Shown here in pieces: positions 25,228-36,300 of a stretch of 64,000 nucleotides of DNA (its first letter is position 1; every line of letters starts with the position of its first letter). Source of the stretch: Gordionus sp. m RMFG-2023 (taxonomy: Eukaryota > Nematomorpha > Gordioida > Chordodea > Parachordodidae); NCBI RefSeq assembly GCF_954871325.1, contig NC_088777.1, positions 37,487,366 to 37,551,365 on the forward strand. Direction: 5' to 3'. The notes beneath the pieces were generated by a model. It was given only the letters and a program-made list of their open reading frames with translations. It was not told the DNA's origin and made no database searches. Both the position numbers and the translations under genes were made by a program.

Positions 25228-25434
25228 AAAAAGAATTTGAAAAACTTCTCAGGAAGAGGAGAACATTTTTTAAATAATGAGTATCATAACTATTTAATTC
25301 CCAAATCGATAGATTGTAATGATCCATTAAATAATTTATTTAATAGTCCAAGCAAAGATAAATTACATTCATTAGATAAAACTTTATCTGTTTTAAAACC
25401 AAAAGGTTTAAAAACAACATTAGCGATGTAGAAT
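25228..25434 (+). CDS. Candidate orphan terminal exon
   Basis: After an acceptor-like 'atttacaag' the frame is open for about 68 codons to a TAG at 25429-25431 and reads as protein-like, not AT-repeat, sequence (NLKNFSGRGEHFLNNEY, PKSIDCNDPLNNLF). There is no ATG; the frame is closed by a stop just upstream of the acceptor. I recognise no family and could not find a partner exon upstream among the transposons. It could be the last exon of a gene whose other exons lie far upstream, or chance. Confidence 0.3.
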
Positions 25435-25555
25435 TAAAGCAGTGTCAAAACATTTATTTTTATTATAAAAACCAATTTATTCTCAAGTTCAAGTATTATT
25501 TAAAAATTACTGAAATATTATTGGAAATATATTATATAAATATCCGAGGACTTAC

Positions 25556-25780
25556 AGTCGAGCAATATTTAGTAATAAATGATTTATTATGTAATTAGCC
25601 GAGCGATATTTAGAAATAAATGATTTATTATATATGGTTAGCCGAGGGATATTTAATAAGAAATAATCTATAATGTAGTTAGCCTAGCGATATTTCCCAG
25701 CGGAACGATATTTAGTAATAAAGTGGTTAGTTAAGCGATCTTTTCAAGTCAAACGATATTTTCATCCGAGCTATAAATAG
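25556..25780 (+). repeat. About five 41-48 bp tandem repeats followed by a TATA box
   Basis: Units start at about 25556, 25597, 25640, 25681 and 25729, each with the core AGCCGAGCGATATTTAG and an AT-rich remainder. A consensus-like CTATAAATAG (25771-25780) follows within 40 bp. The arrangement resembles an enhancer array plus core promoter, for example the promoter part of an old LTR, but no open frame or second repeat copy confirms that. Confidence 0.5.
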
Positions 25781-26725
25781 ACGCACCCCTATAAATGAAA
25801 ATCGATTAAACTAGCTCTACTTAATTTACATTGAAATTTAATTCCCAATGCAGAATAAATTATTGAAAAATTGGCGTAATCGCTAAGATAAAATTTTTAT
25901 TTATGAAAGATATTTTGATTAACTTTTTAAACATCATATAATTTTTAATTGTCTCTTTTTACATAATGGTTTGTATAGATATAATTATTTTTAATAATAT
26001 TATATTTGCTCTTATATATTTTATTTCCGATATTTTATTGTGTTCGAAATTATCATTTTTTAAAATATGATTTATTCTAATAAATTTTAAAGCCCTCCAA
26101 AAAATTATTTCTATATATCAAAAATTATTCCTTCCCTCCCCCGATCCTCCTATAGAAAATTCCTGGCTGCGCACCTGACCAGCGTGGAGTTTATCTGGCC
26201 TAAAAACCTTAAGGGAGATATATAAAAAAACTTGTTTATTATAATAGTGGTGTAAAAGTACTGGGCTTATAAGTGAGACTATGTTAAATAAAATGCTTTT
26301 ATTACTTATCACTGTACGCACAAAACAAAATAACAAAAATTAATAATCTATCATCGAATCTCTATAAATAGCATATTATTGAAATCACATCAAAATATAT
26401 TAACAAAACTTTAATTACAACAATATATATTATTAATTTTTAATTTAAATGATATGTAATTGTAAACGCATCGCCATTTCCCTTTGTATAATAGCCAGAA
26501 GAGTACTATGGTGGGAGAGGGGCAAAGGATTCGCGAAAACTTTAAGAATCCACAATAAATTTGAATTTTTTTTCTATACTTTAAAATGGGCCATTTTAAA
26601 ATTGTTAGCTAAAAAAAAAATTTTAAATAATTTTAAAAAAATTTAAGACCCTGAGGTTGTAAAGATAGTGATACCCCTTATATATCAGAGCTACGCTTGG
26701 CCCAGTAACGTCACTAACTAGGGTC
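25781..26725. other. AT-rich DNA without recognisable gene
   Basis: Open frames 26118-26336 and 26449-26646 are short, unsupported and carry no motif. Degenerate C-rich patches ('ccctcccccgatcctcct' near 26133) resemble others scattered in the window. Confidence 0.4.
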
Positions 26726-26945
26726 TAGTGTTGTTAAACGGCTCATTTTGAGCCTATTTTTTAAAACGACAAACTCAATATTTTAGCCAGGAAAATATTA
26801 CCTAACCTCGATATTTTTATAATATATGTCTAAACCTTTGTTACTTCTATGAGCAAAATCTTCAGACTTATGTAATATTTTTCTGGATAAAATATTGAGT
26901 TAGCCATTTTTAAAAATCGGCTCAAAACGAGCCGTTTAACAACTA
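26726..26945. mobile_element. hAT-type MITE, GTGTTGTTAA family
   Basis: The copy begins TAGTGTTGTTAAACGGCTC and ends GAGCCGTTTAACAACTA. The inverted ends pair over about 20 bp. The interior ('gagcaaaatcttcagactta') matches the copies at 28488, 44690 and 55091. The flanking duplication is degraded. Confidence 0.7.
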
Positions 26946-27305
26946 CGGTCTGAAGGGAATCAAGTTTGATAAATTTGAAGATCCCCCCTCAACATTATGA
27001 AATTATTTTTACATCAAGTGTAATTTTGAATAATGTTAAAAAATCTAATTCTGGAAATAATTTAATTTGAGCCCCCGAAATTGTGAAGGCTAATGACGCT
27101 CCTAGCTTTGCCTCTCTCAAATCCTATCCAATTGGGTTAGAAGATTGGGGGTAACTTAAGAGAGAAGCCCTTTCTGAATTTTTGGGCAGGCTATATTTAC
27201 ATGTGCTCCCAAAGGGCAAATCCCCTTACTTACCTATATGCCTAGATAGGAATAACAAACTGTCATCACTACCATGTCATTCTTTTAATTTTCGTATTTA
27301 TTTTA

Positions 27306-30300
27306 ATGTCCAAGACTTTGACATCGTTAATTCATGTCAATGCTAAAAAAGCATTATATTTTGATGCTTATAATTATATAAATGATCAAAAAATTTTAAG
27401 AAACGATATTCCAGTTTACAATCCTGCTACACGTATTTTTTGTACGCATTCATTTTATGTTAAATTATAGATGAGATTTTATGTCACATACCTGATTCTA
27501 AAGAAGATGATATTAAATTAGCAGTGGAAAGTGCCATAAAGGGTCAAAAATTTTGGTTTTCGAAATCTTGTGATGAGAGGAGAGATATTATGTACAAAAC
27601 AGGCGATATTTTACAAGTTGATTTAAAAATCTACAAATTTAAACAAAACTTTTAAAGACAAATTATGATAATATAGTTTATGCAGAGGTCAAGGATAGTG
27701 GTAAACCAATATGGGAAGCAAAAATGGATGTAACAGCTAGTATAGATTGCATTAAATATTTTGCGGGACTTGCAAATACTAATGCAAGTAAGCATTATAT
27801 ATTATAATGTCATTAAAATCAAAATGTTATAGTCACTGGTCAATATATAAACATGGGAGAAAATTATGCCTTTGTCAGGCGTGAACCCATAGGAGTTGTT
27901 GCTGCCATAGGTATATTTTTATTTAATTAATACTGAGGCATTAGTCCTTTTTTATAAAATTCTCACTAAAATATATTTTATTTTTAAATGTTTGTTAATG
28001 GATTTTAAATACACATGGATGTATCTTAAATTTTACCTTGAGGGAGGGACTATTATAAAGATGTATATAATCAAATAACATTAAATTCAATAACACTTAA
28101 TGAAATATATATTTATATCATAATATGATGAGAAAATTACAAAACAAATAACCTATCTTGAAGCATTCTAACAATTTCTTGATTAAAGCATTTAGTTGAA
28201 ATGATGAAGCACACACATGATTTCATGGGTCTATGAACCCTCTATTTCCCCAAATAAGAGCCCTATGTCCACTATTTTCAGTTTTTATTATTTGTTTCAA
28301 AATTGCCATTTTTTAAATTATGATTAGTTCTAAAAAATTACTCTTCCAAAAAAATCATTTATAATATAAAAAAAATTAATCCATCCCTTTCCCATACTAC
28401 AAAGAATTTCTGGCTATGTGCCTAGTAATAGATATAATCATTCCCCATTCTCTTGATATATCTATGCCAATGCATTGAACTATGGACTAGTGTTGTTAAA
28501 TGGCTCGTTTAGAGCTGATTTTTAGGGCTAACTCAAATTTTATCCAGAAAAATATTACGCAAGTCTGAAGATTTTGTTCATAGAAGGAACAAGGGTCTAT
28601 ACATATATAATCAAAATCTCGAGGCTTAGAACAATATATTTCTGCCTAAAATATTGAGTTACCTATTTTATTTACTCTGTCTCAGATAAATATATATATT
28701 TTTATTACCTTCTTTTTTTAGGTTGCCTTTTTTTTTATTTTCAACAGAAACACAAATTTTATTTCACACAAATAAAACAGCGACAAAATATATAAATAAC
28801 ACAAGAAACAAAAAATCAATAATCATTTAAAATTGTTTTTTTTCACGCTTATATATATATATTTTTTTTTACAATATCATTGCTATTTATTTATTTACTT
28901 CCAGTCAATCAATTCTCTTTATTTATTTATTCAATCTTTTATTATTATTATTGTTCCTTATCATTAGTATCATTTACCATTATACTTATTTCCTCTGGAG
29001 GTGTTGGTTGTGATATTTTTCCCCCTTGACACACCACCCTTCAGAAGAGGCGAACTATTTTATTTACTCCGTTACTCAGATAAATGTATATATTTTTATT
29101 ACCTTCTTTTTTAGGTTGGCTTTTTTTTATTTTCAACAGAAACACAAATTTTATTTCCTTTTTATTTCACACAAATAAAACAGCAAAAAAACAAAAAATC
29201 ATTTAAAATTGTTTTTTTTCACGCTTATATATATATTTTTTTTTTACAATATCATTGCTATTTATTTATTTACTTCCAGTCAACCAATTCTCTTTATTTT
29301 CAATCTTTTATTATTATCGTTCCTTATCATTAGTATAATTTGCCATTACACTTATTTCCTTTGGAGGTGTTTGTTGTGATATCTTCCCCCTTGACACGCC
29401 ACCCTTCAGAAGAGGCGACCCTCCGCATCCTCCCAGAAGTTGTCTTACTCCGACTCATTTATCATTACGTCTAGCCAGCCTCCTAGCTCGTCATCGAAAC
29501 CTTCAACATCGTCCAAGACCACCGCTAGATCCCGTAATTCCTCTGTCTCCATCACTCCTTGACTATTCCCCATACGTTCAGCCGCTGTGTCCTCGGTAAC
29601 TTCCCTCCTCGTTAGATTATTTTCCGCTGCCACCTCGTTTGGAGTCTCATTCTCCGTTGTTAAATCCACCACTGGCCATACCATTTGATCCACGTGGGCT
29701 TCCCTCTGATGATGCTCGGGCTCCTGTTCATCTTCCTCATCTCTCCTCGTTCCATGAATTTCTGCCATAGGTCTTGATCCAACGCTTCCCACCGGCTTCG
29801 TTCGCATCCCCAGAATTGCTGCTATCCGCCTCGCCGGTACTTCCTCCACTCTTGCTCGAACTTGCTCCAATTCCGTCCGATTGCCATCTGCCCTCCTCTC
29901 CAAATTCCACGGGCATATATACTGAATATGGCCTCGCTCCTGACATCGATAGCACGCCTCCAGTCGTTCGTCTTATCGTTCCCCGCCTGCTTCCCCGACC
30001 TCTGCCCCCGGTCCTATGGGACCACATTATCAGTCCTACTTCAAAATTTCCCCATATCCAGCTTTTATGCACTCCGAAGCCAGTGTTGTTAAACGCTACT
30101 TTTAAAAGTAGCGCGCTATCGCTACCGCTATTTTATAAAAAAAGTTGCGCGCTATCGCTACCGCTAGCGTTTTCAAATGAGTAGCGCGCTATTAGCTACT
30201 TTTTACGTTACTTTGATTTTTTTTTAAATATTTTTTTTTACGTAACTTTATTTCCACAAATAAAATATTGATATAAAAACATGACTATAATTTGTTACAT

Positions 30301-33300
30301 ATATATGGTGAATTCCATATCAAATCAACCAAAAAAAGTCGATTCTCAACCCGACCCTCTTCAATTTTTCTTAAATTTTGCATAATGGTAGTATAAACTA
30401 TAACTAAGAAAAAAATGAAATTTTACCTCCCAACAAGGTTTACTCTCTAAGATATGGGAGTTTAAAGCGCGGAAAAATAGTACATTTTTGACAAAATGTG
30501 CCTTATTTATTTTCAAATATCTCGAGAAATAATTAAGTTAGAAAAATAATTTAAATTTTATTATGTAGCTTAATAATAGTTCTTTAATATGACATAAAAA
30601 TAAATATGATATAAATTTGATGAATGTCCAAAACCGGATGTATAAAACCGGAAATGGCCATAGAAAAAAAAGGTATTTTTTTTTTCGAAATTTTTTTTCC
30701 GTAGATAGATATAACACTGCTTTATATTTGTGCCAAATCCTAGCCTGGGATGAAAAAGGGTCTAGGAGTTATGACTCTTTATATGGCTTAAATTGATCAA
30801 AAATATCTTCATTTAATGAATACTTATGAAATAATGTTTTTTTTAAAATTATGTCTAAATGATAGGCCCTAACTTTTTTTTATTTTTAATTGTTAACATA
30901 TTGTGACTGAAAATTACTTGACAAAATAATTCTAAACCAATTTATAACTTTATTTTTCTGAAATGCATAATTACATATAATATAATAATTCATAATTATG
31001 TTTACAATATATTATATATTAAATTATCTAAAGAATTGGTATAAATTTTGACTTTAATTTTATTTTCATCAAGGGGAATATAAGCATGGTATTTTTGTGT
31101 TCCCGGAATTCTTTTTGCTCTCAAAAATCTGCTTTCTAGATGATTTTCCATATTATTGTATTCATTATTGCTTACAAAAATGTAATTTACTCCATGTATA
31201 TTATTTGTTGCAAAGTCGAATAAATCCATTGGTGTCAAAATATGGTTTTGATATGGCAGTTGCAAACTAGCTCGAGCTGCTAGCCGTTTTGTAATACCTC
31301 CTAAACTGTCGCACGGACTTATTCCATGAGCTGTAGCAAAAAAATGCCACTCGGCCTTTATACCAAAATCACATTCATGATTATAGAGATTTATGAAATT
31401 TTTTTTATTTTTATATTGGATTACGGCCCCAATCAGAAAAATAATAAATTTTGGTCAATGTATCAAATCTTTCTTTTAAAAATAAGATCATTTTAGTTTG
31501 AAATAAATAAAAGGCACAGGCATTGTGCTTTAAGCAATCTGATATCACCACTAAACTTATATGTTTTATAGTGTTGTCCTGACGATAATAAATGATAAAA
31601 GGGTGAATAGTGGACTGATTATTTGTCCAATGAAATCCCTGTGCATGGTCTTGCACTATAAATGCATAATTTTCCGAAAAGTCAGCAATAACTAAGTATT
31701 CGCCAACATTTAAATTAGATTTTAAATTGTTTTGAAATTATGATTGTTGTGATGCTATAAATGAATGTGGAATCAAATTGTCTAATTTCTCAATTAAATA
31801 ATCTAGGAATTCATAAGCTGATTTTGTCAGCGTTTCGAGCGTAGTTCTATCAACTACCAATCATTGTTTAAATGATATATAATCTATTGAATTCGTATCA
31901 AATAATATAATAAGTCTTTCTTTTATTTGGGATGATCCAGGACAAAATTTACATTTATTGAAGTAACATCCAGGCTGGGCAGGATTGCAAAGACTTTGTG
32001 CAATACAATGTTTATAATCGTTTATTGGAGGATAATTATAATGATCATTATTGTTTGTAAGCTGTTTTAATTTTCCCCCTATTAAAATAAGCTTAAAATT
32101 TTGGTGTAGTGTGCAGATACACATGGTATGTGTACCTGGACCACCTGCTAAAACACAGTTTTTGGGTCGTAAGAATGCAAATCTATTCACTCACAATATG
32201 TTAACAATTAAAAATAAAAAAAAGTTAGGGCCTATCATTTAGACATAATTTTTAAAAAAACATTATTTCATAAGTATTCATTAAATGAAGATATTTTTGA
32301 TCAATTTAAGCCATATAAAGAGTCATAACTCCTAGACCCTTTTTTATCCCAGGCTAGGATTTGGCACAAATATAAAGCAGTGTTATATCTATCTATAGAA
32401 AAAAATTTTCGAAAAAAAAATACCATTTTTTTCTATGGCCATTTCCGGTTTTATACATCCGGTTTTGGACATTCATCAAATTTATATCATATTTATTTTT
32501 ATGTCATATTAAAGAACTATTATTAAGCTACATAATAAAATTTAAATTATTTTTCTAACTTAATTATTTCTCGAGATATTTGAAAATAAATGAGGCACTT
32601 TTTGTCAAAGATGTACCATTTTTCCGCGCTTTAAACGCCCATATCTTAGCGGGTAAGCCTTTTTGGGAGGTAAAATTTCATTTTTTTCTTAGTTATAGTA
32701 TATACCACCAGTATGCAAAATTTAAAAAATATTGAAAGGGGTCGGGTTGAAACCTTGGTTGATTTGATATGGAATTCACCATATATATAATTTATTTAGA
32801 TGCACTTTAATAATAATAACATTTCGGTACTGTCATCCCCAAGTCTAGAGCGACGATCAGAAAGTATAAGCTTTGCCATACTAAATAATCGTTCAGCACT
32901 AGCACTTGAGGTCAACGCAGTATTAAATTTAATAAACAAACTTTTTATATGAAAAAAACATCAAAAATATTAATTAGTATTTTTAGATTTAAAAAAAGCA
33001 TCTAGAGGTTCAATAATATTATTATTATTTATTTCAAAAAAATCGTCTATGGAAGGCTGCGGTTTCGATCTTGCTATAATATCGTGGTTAGGCATGCCAT
33101 TTTTTAACGTTACCATCAGCCTATCAAGTTGCCCTTTAGATTCAGTCAAATTTATGTATGGCCAATTTAACTTGAAACTAGGATGATCTTGGTCCGTGGA
33201 GAAAAAGTGTTTATCATCTTTATAAAAGAATCATTATCCACCAAGGATAATGGTTGAACTGTATCTATTATAAAGTTCATAATGACTTTGTCTGCCAATT

Positions 33301-36300
33301 TTTGGGATACACCAGATGTTAATGAATCCAAATTGGTTAATTTTGTTTGTATTAAATTTGATTTGGAAGTGGGTTTATCTTCTTCCATTACCCCAAAACT
33401 TTTGAGATATTTTTCAATCTCTTTATGATTTGAAGTATGCACAGTCTAAAATTATAAAATACTTAGAATAAAAATTATGTTGGAGATAAGTATACATAAA
33501 AATGATTGAAAATAACTATTTTAAAATGTTTTAAATAATTTAGATAAAATTTATGAATATATAAAAAAAATGATTGGTTTTTGATTTTAATTTATTTTAA
33601 AAATTAAAGATTAACCTACACATTGATATTAAATTTGTTTAAACCTTTAAATGTTTTTTCAAATTAAAGCTGCTCGTATGATTTGAAGAGATAATTTTGC
33701 GGCACATCTTGCACCGAAACCGATATCCAGTATTAATTTTTTCTTCAAGGTTAAAGTATCTTGAATTTTGGGAAAGGATCATCTATATTTTGATCATTTT
33801 CCAAAGAAATTTCAATATCTTCAACAATCTCACACATAACAAGATTTATAATGCTTAATATAAAATGTAAAATGAAATATAAAATAAGATAAAAGCAAGG
33901 ACATACCAATAACGGAATTTCAAAAATATATAATTTAATGATTGCGCGAAATATAAATTAAATACAGATTGCTATTTAACAACTGTTTATATCTAATATA
34001 TAACAATAATGTATATTTTTAAATATAAATTTCAAAATTAAATTAAATAAAAGGATTATAATTTTAGATTTTATAAAAAATATTAATAATTTTTAGATGT
34101 ATTTATTATGTAAAATTGAAAGTTCTAAATTAGTAGCGAGCTACCGCTATCGCTATTTTTTAAAAAAAAGTAGCGCGCTATAGCTACCGCTACTGAAAAA
34201 AGTAGCGCGCTATTTTAACAACACTGCCCGGAGCATTATTCAGATCCATTTCACTTGCCAACCTAAATACATTCTATACTATATATTCTTAACCAATACG
34301 TACTTTGTTATTCCTCCTTTACAATTCAAGGTAACCACAAATTTTATTGAACTCATAAAAAGAAATTTCTTCAAAAAAAAATTTTCTCTGTTCTTTTTGG
34401 CCCACTGCCTCCTAAGCCTATGCTTTGCACGCCCGAGTAATTAATTATCTTTTCATCAAATAATTTGGGACCACGCCCTTTTCCCGTCTCTAACATATCC
34501 AATTTTCTCTTCCAACAATTATGATCCCAAACAACATATCGCTCCAACTCTTTTGACATAATTTTTATTATCACAAAAAAAATTACATTTGTTCCCTTCG
34601 ACAAAAAAAATTGTGACTATCAAAATAAATACATTTGTTTCTTTCGATAAAAATTTGACTATCAAAAAAAAATGTTCCCTTCGATAAGAATTTGACTATC
34701 TAAAAAATGTTCTCTTCGATACTGCGTGGATCAAATGGTATGGCCAGTGGTGGATTTAACAACGGACAATGAGACCCCAAACGAGGTGGCGGCGGAAAAT
34801 AATCAAACGAGGAGGGAAGTTACCGAGGACTCGGCGGCTGAACGTATGGGGAATAGTCAAGGAGTGATGGAGACATAGGAATTACGGGATCTAGCGGCGG
34901 TCCTGGACGATGTTGAAGGTTTCGATGACGAGCTAGGAGGCAGGCTAGACGTAATGATAAATGAGTCGGAGTGGGGCAACCTGTGGGAGGAGGATGCCGA
35001 GGGTCGCCTCTTCTGTAGGGTGGCGTATCAAGGGGGAAGATATCACGACCAACACCTCCAAAGGAATTAAGTATAATGGCAAATTATATGAATGATAAGG
35101 AACGATAATAATAAAAGATTGAATAAATAAATAAACAGAATTGATTGACTGGAAGTAAATAAATAAATAGCAATGATATTGTAAAAAAAATTATATATAT
35201 AAGCGCGAAAAAAACAATTTAAATTTATTATTGATTTTTTGTTTCTTGTGTTATTTTTATATTTTTTCGCTGTTTTATTTGTGTGAAATAAAAAGGTAAT
35301 AAAATTTGTGTTTCTGTTGAAAATAAAAAAAGGCAACCTAAAAAAAGAAGTTAAGGCAACCTAAAAAAAGAAGGTAATAAAAATATATATTTATCTGAGT
35401 AACGGAGTAAATAAAATTACCAAAATGGCTCAAAACGAGCCATTTAACAACACTACTTAGACACAAGAATCTTAACAGTTACTTTATACTTATATATATA
35501 CTATTTTATTTTTATAAATAGCAGCATACTATATAAGTCATGCAACATTATTTTTACGAATTGGTATATTTATTATCTGGTTGCTTATCATTCGAATTTT
35601 CTAATAATATTAAAAGTATAAATTTAAAAAAAAATCCTATATTGAAATATATTAAATCTATACAATCCTGCATGCATATAATATAAATGAATCATGATAT
35701 CTATTTTAAAATTAGTTTATTACTAGTTGCCTTTCTAAAAATGTAGCTTTGCTATAGCTATATAAACTACTTATGAGCTATAAATTATTTTTAAAAGGGC
35801 GATACTATAGCTTTATTAACTGATTTTATCTAAATTAATTCTTGTGGTAAAATTTTGATAATAAAAAGATGCATCTATTAAAGTTTAAGTCTTTTATAGC
35901 TTAGTATATGAAGTGATTAATTTTAAATATTTAGATAACACTGTGTTACCAAATTTGTAATATATTCAGGGTTGTCCTCATCATTCTAATCATTTTATTT
36001 GTACATTATGAAAATATGGGAGAAATCACTTTTTATGACTGGGGAGCCATCTGCTTTGGGAATAATGTATAACGAAGAGAAGATTTGACCTAGCTGGGTT
36101 TCCTCGATGATGTTGGCTTGTAATAGATATAATATAATGGGACAAATTTGCAGGACAGTCTTAGGTTGACTGGCGGAATTATCTGCTCTCATTGTTTGTC
36201 CCCTAAGAGCGTCTAGGTTGGGCATTAAACTTCGTCAAGTCCAACCTCTATCCCTTTTTCTTGTTTCATCTAATTAAAGAAATAAAAGTCCGTCAGGACT

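Larger units (their letters stand above)
28664..35416 (-). mobile_element. Fossil gag-bearing retroelement with inverted terminal segments
   Basis: It inserted in the MITE with a 5-bp duplication TTACC (28659-28663 and 35417-35421), as LTR-type retroelements make. The minus strand carries a Gag-like region (about 34604-34370 and 30070-29445) with one CCHC zinc knuckle of the pattern C-x2-C-x4-H-x4-C near 29900 and an acidic C-terminal part. No pol domain is seen. The last roughly 270 bp of the Gag-like region plus a terminal segment of about 400 bp occur at both ends in inverted orientation (29745-29055 and 34735-35416). On the left the terminal segment is also repeated in tandem (28664-29053 and 29055-29430). 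The element is broken, with several breaks plus one large later insertion. Old, non-autonomous. Confidence 0.6.
28488..35455. mobile_element. hAT-type MITE split by a 6.75 kb insertion (outermost nest layer)
   Basis: The left part (28488-28663) starts TAGTGTTGTTAAATGGCTC and follows the family interior. The right part (35417-35455) is the matching end, 'ggctcaaaacgagcc' then AACAACACTA. Together they make a copy of about 215 bp like 26726-26945. Everything between was inserted into it, leaving the direct repeat TTACC on both sides. Confidence 0.75.

Noticed and set aside
25556-25745. CRISPR-like array
   Set aside because: Eukaryotic setting; units are contiguous degenerate tandem repeats without unique spacers.
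29774-30184. Plus-strand open frames rich in Pro/Leu/Ser
   Set aside because: Antisense shadows of the Gag-like region on the minus strand.
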